A stretch of DNA of 40,361 nucleotides from an uncultured Clostridium sp. GTDB lineage: Bacteria > Bacillota > Clostridia > TANB77 > CAG-508. Positions 1-8,711 of this stretch are shown here, one piece after another (the first letter of the stretch is position 1; each line of letters starts with the position of its first letter). The notes under the pieces are model-generated. The model was not told where the DNA came from and searched no databases. It saw nothing but the letters and a program-made list of their open reading frames with translations. Location: contig CAKNJR010000015.1 of NCBI GenBank assembly GCA_930986425.1, positions 1 through 40,361 of the forward strand, in the 5' to 3' direction. The position numbers and the translations under genes are program-made.

Positions 1-5
1 AAAAA

Positions 6-57
6 AGCACTAATAAAAATTAGTGCTAGAGTGAACGAAGTTCACTTTTGTTCTAGC
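6..57. terminator. Paired hairpins at window edge
   Basis: Arms 6-14 and 19-27 (AGCACTAAT/ATTAGTGCT) form a perfect 9-bp stem with an AAAA-type loop. It is preceded by six A, so on the minus strand it reads as a stem plus T-run. A second stem, GTGAAC/GTTCAC (31-36/40-45), sits inside GCTAGA/TCTAGC. These may end a transcript from the gene lying to the left of the window; direction is uncertain. Confidence 0.4.
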
Positions 58-116
58 CTAAGTGTAGTATAAAAACTGTTAATATGATAAAATAGACAAG
101 GAAAGGATGAAATAAA

Positions 117-833
117 ATGAGAATAAGATTCAAACCATGGGCAAGAGAAGAGCTAGAAACCAGTCCTTTTTATATAGATAATCCACAATTGTGCAAAAAT
201 AAGTGGAAAACAGTTTTTAATAATGATTATCCTATTTATTTAGAATTAGGCTGTGGAAAGGGAAATTTTATTTCAAAATTATCATACGAAAATAGGGAAA
301 AGGATATTAATTTCATAGCTATTGATTTAGTTGATAGTATGCTAGGAATAGCAAAAAGGAATGTCGAAAAAGAGTATGGAATAAGGATTACTTTAGATAA
401 AGAGGAAATAGAAAATGAAATCGAAAAGCAAAATGTTGTTAAAAATCTAAAGTTAACTAGATATGATATAGCTTTAATAAATAATATATTTGGAGAAGAT
501 GATAATATTCAAAGAATATATATTAATTTCTGTAATCCTTGGCCAAGAGGAAAACATCACAAAAAAAGGCTTACACATCAAAGGCAATTAGAACAATATA
601 AACAGTTTTTGAATGAAGATGGATACATATTTTTTAAGACTGATGATGATTATTTATTTGAAGATTCTATAAAATATTTTAATGAAGCTGGTTTTGAGAT
701 AGAGAAAAAAACTTATGACCTAGCAAGTGAGGAAAATTTCTGGCTTGGAGAAGATAATATAGAAACAGAACATGAAAGAATGTTCAAAAAAGATGGGATA
801 AAAATAAAAGCATTAATTGCTAAAAAAGTTTAA
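117..833 (+). CDS. trmB: tRNA (guanine-N7)-methyltransferase TrmB
   Basis: Makes m7G46 in the variable loop of tRNAs using S-adenosylmethionine, in the cytoplasm. The 238-residue protein has the Rossmann SAM-binding motif ELGCGKGNF at about residues 43-51, an acidic AIDL motif ending strand 2, and the family hallmark NFCNPWPRGKHHKKRL with the following TDDDYLFEDS segment. Length is close to the usual 210-240. The ATG is preceded by AAGGAAAGGA at good spacing. It stands alone and converges with the amylase gene, sharing the hairpin at 890-916. A small insertion of charged residues (about 95-110, rich in E/K) lengthens the middle of the protein relative to typical TrmB. Confidence 0.93.
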   Translation: MRIRFKPWAREELETSPFYIDNPQLCKNKWKTVFNNDYPIYLELGCGKGNFISKLSYENREKDINFIAIDLVDSMLGIAKRNVEKEYGIRITLDKEEIENEIEKQNVVKNLKLTRYDIALINNIFGEDDNIQRIYINFCNPWPRGKHHKKRLTHQRQLEQYKQFLNEDGYIFFKTDDDYLFEDSIKYFNEAGFEIEKKTYDLASEENFWLGEDNIETEHERMFKKDGIKIKALIAKKV

Positions 834-889
834 TTTATTTCAGCTATCAATAATAAAGTATGTTAATAATAAAATATAAATAATAAAAT

Positions 890-922
890 AGCAGACTCAA
901 ATATTATGAGTCTGCTAAATTT
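890..922. terminator. Shared terminator of trmB and amylase
   Basis: AGCAGACTCA (890-899) pairs perfectly with TGAGTCTGCT (907-916), loop of 7. It lies between two convergent genes and is AT-rich on both flanks, so it probably works in both directions. Confidence 0.8.
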
Positions 923-926
923 GTTC

Positions 927-2393
927 TTATAAATTATACATATTATCTTTCTTTATCCATACAGAAACACTTCCACCATTAACATAGAATATTCCATTTC
1001 CATCTTTATCAACATATACGGTTTCTTTAACATTGCCTGTACAATCATATAGAATGGAGTTGGCTAGATTTTTTCCAACATTCATAAATTTGTGACCGCC
1101 GTTTCCATCGCTCATAAGAACTGCAAGCCCTGAATCTTGATGATAATAATCACCTTCTCTAACCCAGCCTATAATATTTTCATCATCCAAATAATCGCGT
1201 TGCTTGCCATATGCCATATATTTTCTAACAAATAAAAGTACATTTAATATTTCCTTCATAGGAGAGAAATTTTTTGTTGGTATGCCATAATAATCTCCAT
1301 AGAATATGCAAGGTATGCCTTCTTGTCTTAATAATATTGCTGCATAGGCTAGAGGTTTGAACCAATCTTTTACCCAAGATTCTAAGCTTTGCCCAGGTTC
1401 TGTATCATGGTTATCTACAAAAGTTACAGCTTTTGATGGTCTTTTATCAACTAAAGTATCTTCAAAAAGTTTTCTCATATCATAATGACCAAAACTTTCA
1501 GAGGCAATCTTAAAATGGTCGTGAAGTGGAACATCAAATAAGGTATCTATTTCATCATTATTTTGTAAATAATTAATTAAAGAATCAACATTACAACTAA
1601 AATATTCTCCAACAGTAAATAAATCTTCATCTGAAGCTTCTTTTAAATCATGTAACCATCTTTTATAAAATGATGACCTAATGTGTTTTACAGCATCTAG
1701 TCTAAATCCATCAACATGAGTTTCATTTAAAAACCATTTTCCCCATTTAAACAAGTCATCAACAACATCTAGATTATTAAAATCAACATCACAGCCCATC
1801 AAATAGTCATAATTACCTAACTCTTTGTCTACATCATTACTCCAATGTTTTCCATAAAATCTAAAGATTCCATGTTCTTTTTGCTTATCATCATAATCTA
1901 TGCCATTAAAATGAGACCAATCTAAATTGAAGTCTGAATATGTATTTTTTCTACCTTCAAAATTAAATTTTGTCCAAGCACTAATGGTTCTATAATCTCC
2001 TAGTACTTCATTTCTATTATTAGGATTAACTTTATATGCAATTATATCTTGCTTTTCATCTGCACCAAATCTATGATTTAAAACAATATCTGCTAGTACT
2101 TTTATACCAGATTTTTGCAATGACTTTATTGCTTCTAAGTATTCAGTTTTAGTGCCATATTTTGTGCGGATAGTGCCTTTTTGCATAAACTCGCCCATGT
2201 CATATAAATCATAAACACCATAACCAGTATCATTAATGCCACCAGCAGATTTAAAGCAAGGTGGAAGCCAAATGTAATTAATGCCTAATTTTTTTAAATC
2301 TTTTCCTACATTGAGTAGACTTTTCCAAAGCATGCAATCATTAGGAAGATACCACTCAAAATATTGCATCATTGTATCATTTGTTTCTTTCAT
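927..2393 (-). CDS. Cytosolic alpha-amylase, GH13 (liquefying type)
   Basis: Hydrolyses internal alpha-1,4 bonds of starch or glycogen-type glucans. The 488-residue protein has the (beta/alpha)8 GH13 core with all conserved regions: region I DIVLNH (102-107), region II GFRLDAVKH with nucleophile D233, region III GEYF with acid/base E263, and region IV FVDNHD with D330. The N-terminus (MMQYFEWYLPND) and overall length match the GH13_5 family of Bacillus-type and cytosolic AmyS-like enzymes. No signal peptide is visible, so it should act on internal glycogen or imported maltodextrins. AGAAAGGA lies upstream of the ATG, with rather long spacing. It is transcribed divergently from the MscS gene. 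Confidence 0.93.
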   Translation of the reverse strand: MKETNDTMMQYFEWYLPNDCMLWKSLLNVGKDLKKLGINYIWLPPCFKSAGGINDTGYGVYDLYDMGEFMQKGTIRTKYGTKTEYLEAIKSLQKSGIKVLADIVLNHRFGADEKQDIIAYKVNPNNRNEVLGDYRTISAWTKFNFEGRKNTYSDFNLDWSHFNGIDYDDKQKEHGIFRFYGKHWSNDVDKELGNYDYLMGCDVDFNNLDVVDDLFKWGKWFLNETHVDGFRLDAVKHIRSSFYKRWLHDLKEASDEDLFTVGEYFSCNVDSLINYLQNNDEIDTLFDVPLHDHFKIASESFGHYDMRKLFEDTLVDKRPSKAVTFVDNHDTEPGQSLESWVKDWFKPLAYAAILLRQEGIPCIFYGDYYGIPTKNFSPMKEILNVLLFVRKYMAYGKQRDYLDDENIIGWVREGDYYHQDSGLAVLMSDGNGGHKFMNVGKNLANSILYDCTGNVKETVYVDKDGNGIFYVNGGSVSVWIKKDNMYNL

Positions 2394-2520
2394 TGTAAAT
2401 TTTATTCCTTTCTAAATTAATATAAGGATATATATTTTTCTTTAAGTACAATCTATTTTGAAATATTATATCATTAATTAAAAAAAATAAATACGAAATA
2501 TAAAAATATTGTGAAAATAG

Positions 2521-2549
2521 ATGAAAAAAATAAAAAAGTATTGTATAAT
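2521..2549 (+). promoter_or_regulatory. Probable sigma-A promoter of the MscS gene
   Basis: Perfect -10 TATAAT (2544-2549) with a weak -35 ATGAAA (2521-2526) at 17-bp spacing; start expected near 2556, about 30 nt before the ATG. Confidence 0.5.
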
Positions 2550-2586
2550 AAATACCATAGATTGAGGGATAAGAAAGGATAGGTTA

Positions 2587-3708
2587 ATGGATAAAATAAA
2601 TGAGTTTATACAGTGGATACAATCAATAGAAATTTCTCAAGTTATTAATTTGATTATAGCAATTGTAGCAATTATACTTACAGTAATTGTTAGCCCATTT
2701 ATAAGTTTAGCTGTTGCTAAAATCTTCGGATGGAAAAAAACAAGGAAAGAATTGAAAAATGGAGTTGTATATAATACTTTAAAATACTTGCTTATGGCAA
2801 CTGGCATATATTTTTCAATTAGAATGTTAGGACTAAATGAAGAATTAGGCAATTTTGTTAATAAGATTTATAGAATATCAGTAGTTTGGATAATTGCAAG
2901 AACTGTTTCAGATATAATTGCAAATGGAAAACTATTTACTTCAAAATTTAAAGATAAAGCAAATGACCCAATGATTAATATAATTAACAAAATAATAAAA
3001 TTTGTGCTTTATTTGTTAGCAGCATATTTAACACTTAAAGAATTTAATTATGATTTAGGTGGAATTCTTACAGGTTTAGGATTAAGTACTGCAATTATAG
3101 CTTTAGCTGCTCAGGATACAGTAAAAGATGTCTTTTCAGGATTATCAATATTCTGGGATAAACCGTTTTCAATAGGTGATTGGGTTGAAATTGGAGATGT
3201 ATCTGGTACAGTTGAAAATATTAGCTTTAGAAGTACAAAACTTAGAACAACAGAAGATACAATTATTACAGTACAGAATTCATCAATTAGTTCAGAAAAT
3301 GTTGTTAATTGGGGGGATATAAAAAAGAGAACATTTAAAACAAATTTAAAATTACCACTTGAGACAGAAGAAGTTACTGTTGAAAAAATATTAAATAGAA
3401 TAAGATTTATTTTAAGATATAATAAAGATATAAAGAAAGATTCAGTAAGTGTACATTTCAACGCAATAAAAGAAGACGGAATAAATATATATATTTATTT
3501 AGAAACTGAAATTACAGACTATGGAAAATATCAAGATTTTTGTAATAAACTTAATTTAACATTACTTAATATTTTAGAAACGCAAAATGTTAAATTAGCT
3601 TATCCAGGCCAAAATGTTTATATAAAATCAGATTCAAGTAACGAAAAAAGTAACAACATAAAGCATAGTAAACCTAGCAAAATACAAGCTTCAAAAAATA
3701 GTAAGTAA
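2587..3708 (+). CDS. MscS-family mechanosensitive ion channel
   Basis: Membrane channel that opens under membrane tension to release solutes during osmotic downshock. The 373-residue protein has hydrophobic segments near 15-45, 60-82, 95-112 and 133-155. The pore-lining TM3 follows (about 160-185, GLSTAIIALAAQDTVKDVFSG), then the beta domain motif FSIGDWVEIGDVSGTVENISFRST and the cytoplasmic alpha/beta domain. The family NWG-type signature (ENVVNWGD) is present. The C-terminal 30 residues are low-complexity and rich in S/K/N. SD AAGAAAGGA precedes the ATG. It is monocistronic as far as can be seen. Confidence 0.93.
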   Translation: MDKINEFIQWIQSIEISQVINLIIAIVAIILTVIVSPFISLAVAKIFGWKKTRKELKNGVVYNTLKYLLMATGIYFSIRMLGLNEELGNFVNKIYRISVVWIIARTVSDIIANGKLFTSKFKDKANDPMINIINKIIKFVLYLLAAYLTLKEFNYDLGGILTGLGLSTAIIALAAQDTVKDVFSGLSIFWDKPFSIGDWVEIGDVSGTVENISFRSTKLRTTEDTIITVQNSSISSENVVNWGDIKKRTFKTNLKLPLETEEVTVEKILNRIRFILRYNKDIKKDSVSVHFNAIKEDGINIYIYLETEITDYGKYQDFCNKLNLTLLNILETQNVKLAYPGQNVYIKSDSSNEKSNNIKHSKPSKIQASKNSK

Positions 3709-3766
3709 GAAATTATTTGGTAGAACACTATTATAAAAGATAATTCGTTAACAGAATTTCACAAAA

Positions 3767-3794
3767 TAGACATAATATTGTAGTAAAATATAAT
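3767..3794 (+). promoter_or_regulatory. Sigma-A promoter of the two-component operon
   Basis: -35 TAGACA (3767-3772), 16-bp spacer, perfect -10 TATAAT (3789-3794), 34 nt before the response-regulator ATG; AGAAAGGAAAGG ribosome site follows. Confidence 0.65.
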
Positions 3795-3828
3795 TATTAT
3801 AAATTATATTAGAAAGGAAAGGTTTCAT

Positions 3829-4506
3829 ATGGAAGATGTTACAATACTAGTTGTTGATGATGAATTTAGAATGAGAAAATTAGTAAAAGACTTCCTACAA
3901 AAAGAAGATTATAATGTTATAGAAGCAGCAGATGGAGAAGAGGCAATAAAATTATTTGAAGAAAATAAAGAAAAAATCAATTTGATTTTATTAGATGTTA
4001 TGATGCCAAAATTGGATGGATGGTCTGCATTAAGACAGATTAGACAGGAATCAAAAGTTCCAGTTATAATGCTTACAGCAAGAGGCGAAGAACAAGATGA
4101 ATTATTTGGATTTGAATTAGGGGTAGACGAATATGTTACAAAACCATTTAGCCCCAAAATTCTTATAGCAAGAATTAAAGCAATAATTAATAGAACTGAT
4201 AACAAAGAAAAAGAAAATAGAAATTATGGTGGAATAGAGATTAATACAGAAGGTAGAACTGTTACAGTTGATGGAAAGCTTATAGAGCTTAGCTTACGAG
4301 AATATGAATTATTAAAATACTTGTTAGATAATGAAAATGTAGCTCTTTCAAGAGATAAAATTTTAAATAATGTATGGAATTACGACTATTATGGAGATTC
4401 AAGAACAATAGACAGCCACATAAAGAAAATTAGGCATAAATTGGGCAAGAAAGGTAAATATATAAAAACCATAAGAGGTGTAGGATATAAGTTTGAGGTA
4501 AAATAA
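3829..4506 (+). CDS. OmpR/PhoB-type response regulator
   Basis: DNA-binding partner of the histidine kinase encoded next to it. The receiver domain spans residues 1-120 with acid pocket D10/D11, phospho-acceptor D56 (LLDVMMP), switch T83 and K105 (VTKPF). The C-terminal winged helix (about 130-225) has the typical LREYELLKYLLDN, VWNYDYYGDSRTIDSHIKKIRHKLG and RGVGYKF elements. Its length of 225 is standard. The stop codon overlaps the next start as TAATG, so translation is probably coupled. The target genes cannot be read from the sequence, but the envelope genes just downstream (sortase-like and WG-repeat proteins) are natural candidates. Confidence 0.95.
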   Translation: MEDVTILVVDDEFRMRKLVKDFLQKEDYNVIEAADGEEAIKLFEENKEKINLILLDVMMPKLDGWSALRQIRQESKVPVIMLTARGEEQDELFGFELGVDEYVTKPFSPKILIARIKAIINRTDNKEKENRNYGGIEINTEGRTVTVDGKLIELSLREYELLKYLLDNENVALSRDKILNNVWNYDYYGDSRTIDSHIKKIRHKLGKKGKYIKTIRGVGYKFEVK

Positions 4507-6032
4507 TGGCAAATAATAAAAAATTTAAATCAATTAGATTTAGACTTTTCGGTACACTTTGCGTATCTATTGTTTTGATTATATTTTGCTTGGTAATTGT
4601 AAATAATGTAGTTTTAGAAACTTTTTATATGTATTCAAAAACTGAAACGGCGATTAATATAAGTGAAAGTATAAACAATTATTATAATTTGGCACTTGAA
4701 TACAATATTTCAGATATGCTAAGAGAACAAGAAAGAAAAAATAATATTGATATATTAATAGCAGATGAAAATTTCAATATTATATATTGCAGTAATCAAG
4801 AAATAATAGATTCTTTAAATGCTATAAGCCCGGTATTAAGTACGAGAAGTACAATAATCTATTCACAAAAAAACACTATGGTTCAAAGTATCGAGGAAAG
4901 TAAAAATAATCAATATCTATTACTTACTTCGTATTTAGACAATGGATATATTACATACATCAAGATTCAAATTCAGCCTATAAAAGAAACTGTAAAAATT
5001 TCTAATGATTTGTTATTAATTATAGGAATATTAATGATTATAATAGCTGCTATAATAGCCTCGGTAATTGCAAATAAATTTACAAAGCCAATTTTGCAAC
5101 TAAATAATATTACTAAAAGGATGGCAAATTTGGATTTTAGTCAAAGGTATAGAATATCTGACACAGAGGACGAAATAAATATGCTGGGCAGAAATATAAA
5201 TGAAATGTCAGATAAGCTCGAACTAACAATTGGAAGACTAAGAAGTAATAATAGTAAACTAGAACAAAATATTGAAGAAAAGTCAAAAATAGATGAAATG
5301 AGAAGGCAGTTTATTTCAGATGTATCTCATGAATTGAAAACGCCTATTGCTTTAATTCAAGGTTATGCAGAGGGCTTAATAGAAAATGTAAATTCAGATG
5401 AAGAATCAAGAAAATTTTATGCAGAAGTTATATTAGATGAATCTAATAAGATGGATGAAATGGTAAAAAGATTATTAGAACTTATGAAACTAGAATATCA
5501 GGAAAGAAAATTTGTGGATTCAGAATTTGAATTGACTGAGCTAGTTAAAGAAGAATTAAGAAGACAAACTGTTGTACTTAAAGACAAGAATATAACAATA
5601 GAATTTGATGATTCTAAAAAGGTTATGGTTTATGCTGACCAGGAATATATAGAGCAAGTTGTAAATAATTATCTAACAAATGCGATAAAACATGTTGAAG
5701 AAAGAAACGGCGAAAACAAAATAATTATTAGGACAGAGAATAGAAAAGATAAAGTCCGTTTATTTGTATATAATACTGGTGAAAATATTTCTAAAGAATA
5801 CATTAATAAAATATGGGGAAGGTTTTTCAAGATTGATTCATCAAGAAATAGAAATAATGGTGGAACTGGTATAGGTCTTGCTTTAGTAAAAGCCATTATG
5901 AATAATTATAATAACGACTATGGAGTTACAAACCATGAAAATGGAGTGGAATTCTACTGTGATATAAATAGAAAGCCAAAAGAGAAGAAAATGTCGAAAA
6001 ATGGCGATGAAAAAGATGGAAAAATAAAATAG
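4506..6032 (+). CDS. Sensor histidine kinase, HAMP type
   Basis: Membrane sensor for the preceding regulator. In order: TM1 about 14-36, an extracellular domain of about 125 residues with no motif I recognise, TM2 about 165-190, HAMP about 188-242, and a coiled coil. The HisKA box follows with phospho-acceptor H275 (SDVSHELKTP), then a HATPase domain with N-box NNYLTNAIKH (387-396) and G2 box GGTGIGLAL (452-460). The G1 box reads VYNTGENI, with Asn-Thr-Gly where Asp-x-Gly is usual; this occurs in other PhoR/VanS relatives and need not be inactivating. The C-terminal 20 residues are a lysine-rich tail. It overlaps the regulator gene by 1 nt. Confidence 0.94.
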   Translation: MANNKKFKSIRFRLFGTLCVSIVLIIFCLVIVNNVVLETFYMYSKTETAINISESINNYYNLALEYNISDMLREQERKNNIDILIADENFNIIYCSNQEIIDSLNAISPVLSTRSTIIYSQKNTMVQSIEESKNNQYLLLTSYLDNGYITYIKIQIQPIKETVKISNDLLLIIGILMIIIAAIIASVIANKFTKPILQLNNITKRMANLDFSQRYRISDTEDEINMLGRNINEMSDKLELTIGRLRSNNSKLEQNIEEKSKIDEMRRQFISDVSHELKTPIALIQGYAEGLIENVNSDEESRKFYAEVILDESNKMDEMVKRLLELMKLEYQERKFVDSEFELTELVKEELRRQTVVLKDKNITIEFDDSKKVMVYADQEYIEQVVNNYLTNAIKHVEERNGENKIIIRTENRKDKVRLFVYNTGENISKEYINKIWGRFFKIDSSRNRNNGGTGIGLALVKAIMNNYNNDYGVTNHENGVEFYCDINRKPKEKKMSKNGDEKDGKIK

Positions 6033-6037
6033 TTATA

Positions 6038-6066
6038 TTTACATAAAACAAATAGAATGATATAAT
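6038..6066 (+). promoter_or_regulatory. Strong promoter abutting the next start codon
   Basis: -35 TTTACA (6038-6043), 17-bp spacer, perfect -10 TATAAT (6061-6066). A start site 6-7 nt later falls on or next to the ATG at 6073, so the transcript would be leaderless; no SD is present. Confidence 0.6.
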
Positions 6067-6118
6067 GTGATTATGAAAATAAATTTTAGTAAAAGAAATT
6101 TAAACATTATATCATTCT
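6054..6118. repeat. 15-bp perfect inverted repeat over a promoter
   Basis: Positions 6054-6068 are the exact reverse complement of 6104-6118 (15 of 15, core GAATGATATAATG). The left arm covers the -10 box, and the right arm lies in the first codons of the sortase-like gene. It could be an operator or, in read-through transcripts from the kinase gene, a hairpin hiding the start codon. Confidence 0.6.
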
Positions 6119-6711
6119 TTATTTCTTTAATTATTTTTATTATAATAATTATTTTCTTAAATTTTTTAAAAATCAATTTTAGTTTATCAAATACATCTCT
6201 CATTCCTAATGTAAAAAATGAATTTGATTCAAAGAATAATAATGTTAAAGACGAATTGAATATAGGCAATAATACTGAAGAAATTTTGCAACTAAGTGAA
6301 ATTTTTGAATGGAATCTTGAAATTGAAAAAATTAATTTAAATGCTAAAATTTTGGAAGGTATTGACGAAAGTATTTTGAAAAACAGTATAGGGCATTATC
6401 CTAATACTGATTTGCTTGAGGGAAAAGTAGCTTTAAAAGCATATAATATAGGAGAAAATAACAACTTCTTTGCAAATCTAAAAGAATTAGAAATTGGAGA
6501 TGAAATAAACTATATTGTAAATCAAGAAAAAAATACATATAAAGTAATATCGAATAAAATAATAGATGAAGAAAACGAGAAAGACTTATTAGATGGTACT
6601 TTGCCTCAAAACGAGAATTGGCAAGAAAATAATGATATAATTATTTTAATAACATATGTTAAAGATTTACCAGAAAAATTAAGATGTGTAATTGCAACAA
6701 AAAATAGTTAA
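6073..6711 (+). CDS. Sortase-fold membrane protein, catalytic residues lost
   Basis: A 212-residue protein with one N-terminal membrane anchor (about 12-35) and a polar linker. Its C-terminal domain follows the sortase layout: WNLEIEKINLNAKILEG, then IGHYPNTDLLEGKVALKAYN, FFANLKELEIGDEI, TYKVISNKII, and IIILITYVKDLPEKLRCVIA. In sortases the AGHN motif holds the catalytic His and LxTC holds the Cys. Here these read KAYN (Y124) and LITY (Y195), while the Arg (R204) is kept. I infer a non-catalytic sortase-like protein, perhaps a sensor or binding partner. The first listed in-frame codon (GTG at 6067) is unlikely because it sits against the -10 box; the ATG at 6073 fits a leaderless mRNA. It follows the two-component genes closely. 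Confidence 0.65.
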   Translation: MKINFSKRNLNIISFFISLIIFIIIIIFLNFLKINFSLSNTSLIPNVKNEFDSKNNNVKDELNIGNNTEEILQLSEIFEWNLEIEKINLNAKILEGIDESILKNSIGHYPNTDLLEGKVALKAYNIGENNNFFANLKELEIGDEINYIVNQEKNTYKVISNKIIDEENEKDLLDGTLPQNENWQENNDIIILITYVKDLPEKLRCVIATKNS

Positions 6712-6765
6712 AATAAAAGCTGTAATAGTATTCACTGTCTTTACTTTTATTTATTACAATTTTCG

Positions 6766-6794
6766 TTGACATATTAAATCTTCAAAGATATAAT
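6766..6794 (+). promoter_or_regulatory. Full-consensus sigma-A promoter
   Basis: TTGACA (6766-6771), 17-bp spacer, TATAAT (6789-6794), both exact. Start near 6801 gives a 5' leader of about 115 nt before the WG-repeat gene. Confidence 0.85.
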
Positions 6795-6916
6795 AATATT
6801 ATGATTTTAAACAAACAATAAAATATTAGTTTATTTTTTATTTGATAGAAGAAAGATAAAATATTTGTCTATATTTAAGTAAAATGGAAATAATAAACTT
6901 AAGAAAGGAAAAAATA

Positions 6917-8650
6917 ATGAATAGAAAAAATAGCAATAAAAAAGGAATAATTTTATTAATAGTGGCTTTAATTCTCATAATAGCTGTTGTTGTAGGAATT
7001 GTAATTTTCATAAATAATCAAAGGTATAATTATGAACTATCTGAAATACAAGATGGAGAATTTCAATATTATAAGTTAGAAAAGGATGGAAAATATGGAG
7101 TAATAGATAGAAATGGTAATGTCATTATAGAGCCAACATATGCATCTATTGATATACCAAATCCAACTGTAGGCTTATTTATAAAGTCAGATGATAATCA
7201 AAATTATTCTGCAATAAACGAAAATGGAGAAGATATATTAACAGAGTATGATAGTGTTGAAGCAATAAGCATTAATAGTATAACAAGCAATGTACCTTAT
7301 GAAAAATCAGTACTTAAATATAAGCAAAATAACCTTTATGGTTTAATTGATTTTGAGGGAAATAAAATTACAGAAAATATATATAATTCAATTACTAATA
7401 TTGATTATAAAGAAGGTAACTTAAAAGTTGAACAAAATGGTAGCTATGGTGTAATAAATATAAAAGGTACAACATTATTAAATACTGAATATGATGCAAT
7501 TATGGCTGACGGATATTATGATGATGAAAGCAAATATGAAAATGCAGGATTCATTGTAAGAATAGTTACTGATGAAGGATATAGATTTGGCTATGCAGAT
7601 AGAACAGGAAAAATCATATTAGATACATTATATAGTGAAATAAATCGTATAACAGAAGTTGATAGTGAAGACACATATCTTATTACTGCATCAAATGGAA
7701 GATATGGACTATACCAAAATGGTAAACAAATATTACAAAATGAATATACAGACATTTCTTTTGATGCAAATAATAAATTACTTATAGTGCAAAAAGACCA
7801 AGCACAAGGTGTAGTTGATTTAGAAGGAAATAACATTGTTCCAATTGATTATGATAGTATTATTATAGGTGGAAAATATATAGATGCACAAAAAGGAGAT
7901 GAAACACTAATATTTGATGCTTTAGGAAACAATTTAAATACAGATATAATTAGTTATAATCAAGTGAACGATTTAGCAATTGTAATAGATAGAAATAATA
8001 ATTACAATATAATGGATGGTTCTGGAAATAAAAAGTTAAGAGATAATTATACTTATATAGAATATTTTAATAATAACTATTTTATTGCTACTAAGGATGG
8101 AAAAACTGGTGTAATAGATGGTAATGGAAATATAGTAATTAATGTAGAATATGATGCAATACAAGCAATTGATGGTGCAAATGCGCTACAAGCAATAAAA
8201 ACAGATACTAATAGAACAGATATTATTGATAGTAATATGAATATTCATGAAGGTATTACTAATGCAAACATTTCTAAAAAAGATAATTATATTAAACTAT
8301 ATTCTAAAACAGAAATGAAATACTATGATTTATCAGGTAATGAAGTTACTTATAAAGAATTATTCCCAAATAACCAATTATACGCAAATCAAAGAAATGG
8401 AAGATGGGGATTAGTAGATGGAAATGGAAATGTTGTTGTTAATTATGAATATGATATGGTTACAGAACAAAATGGAAATGTAGCAGGAGTAAAGAAAGAC
8501 GGTAAATGGCAAGTTGTAAATACTAATGGAGAATTAGTTAGTGATGATGCATATACTATTTCATGGCTTGATGTAACATTTTTAGGAAATTATTATAGAT
8601 TAAATAACTCAAGTGCTGGTATAGTTTATAGTGGTACAGTGAGAGAATAA
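6917..8650 (+). CDS. Membrane-anchored WG-repeat protein
   Basis: A 577-residue protein with a positively charged start, one transmembrane helix (about 10-34) and a long outside part. That part is built from about ten WG/KWG-type beta repeats of the form GKYGVIDRNGNVIIEPTY. The repeats run from about residue 55 to 560 and several are degenerate; the best matches are GKTGVIDGNGNIVINVEY and GRWGLVDGNGNVVVNYEY. Such repeats are thought to form beta-propeller-like surfaces for protein or glycan binding; the ligand is unknown. I chose the ATG at 6917 because AAGAAAGGA sits 7 nt upstream; an in-frame ATG at 6884 has no ribosome site. It has its own perfect promoter. Confidence 0.85.
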   Translation: MNRKNSNKKGIILLIVALILIIAVVVGIVIFINNQRYNYELSEIQDGEFQYYKLEKDGKYGVIDRNGNVIIEPTYASIDIPNPTVGLFIKSDDNQNYSAINENGEDILTEYDSVEAISINSITSNVPYEKSVLKYKQNNLYGLIDFEGNKITENIYNSITNIDYKEGNLKVEQNGSYGVINIKGTTLLNTEYDAIMADGYYDDESKYENAGFIVRIVTDEGYRFGYADRTGKIILDTLYSEINRITEVDSEDTYLITASNGRYGLYQNGKQILQNEYTDISFDANNKLLIVQKDQAQGVVDLEGNNIVPIDYDSIIIGGKYIDAQKGDETLIFDALGNNLNTDIISYNQVNDLAIVIDRNNNYNIMDGSGNKKLRDNYTYIEYFNNNYFIATKDGKTGVIDGNGNIVINVEYDAIQAIDGANALQAIKTDTNRTDIIDSNMNIHEGITNANISKKDNYIKLYSKTEMKYYDLSGNEVTYKELFPNNQLYANQRNGRWGLVDGNGNVVVNYEYDMVTEQNGNVAGVKKDGKWQVVNTNGELVSDDAYTISWLDVTFLGNYYRLNNSSAGIVYSGTVRE

Positions 8651-8711
8651 ATATTTTAAATAGCTATTTATTAATTTGAGAACAATAAAAATAGGCAGAA
8701 TGGAGAAAATG

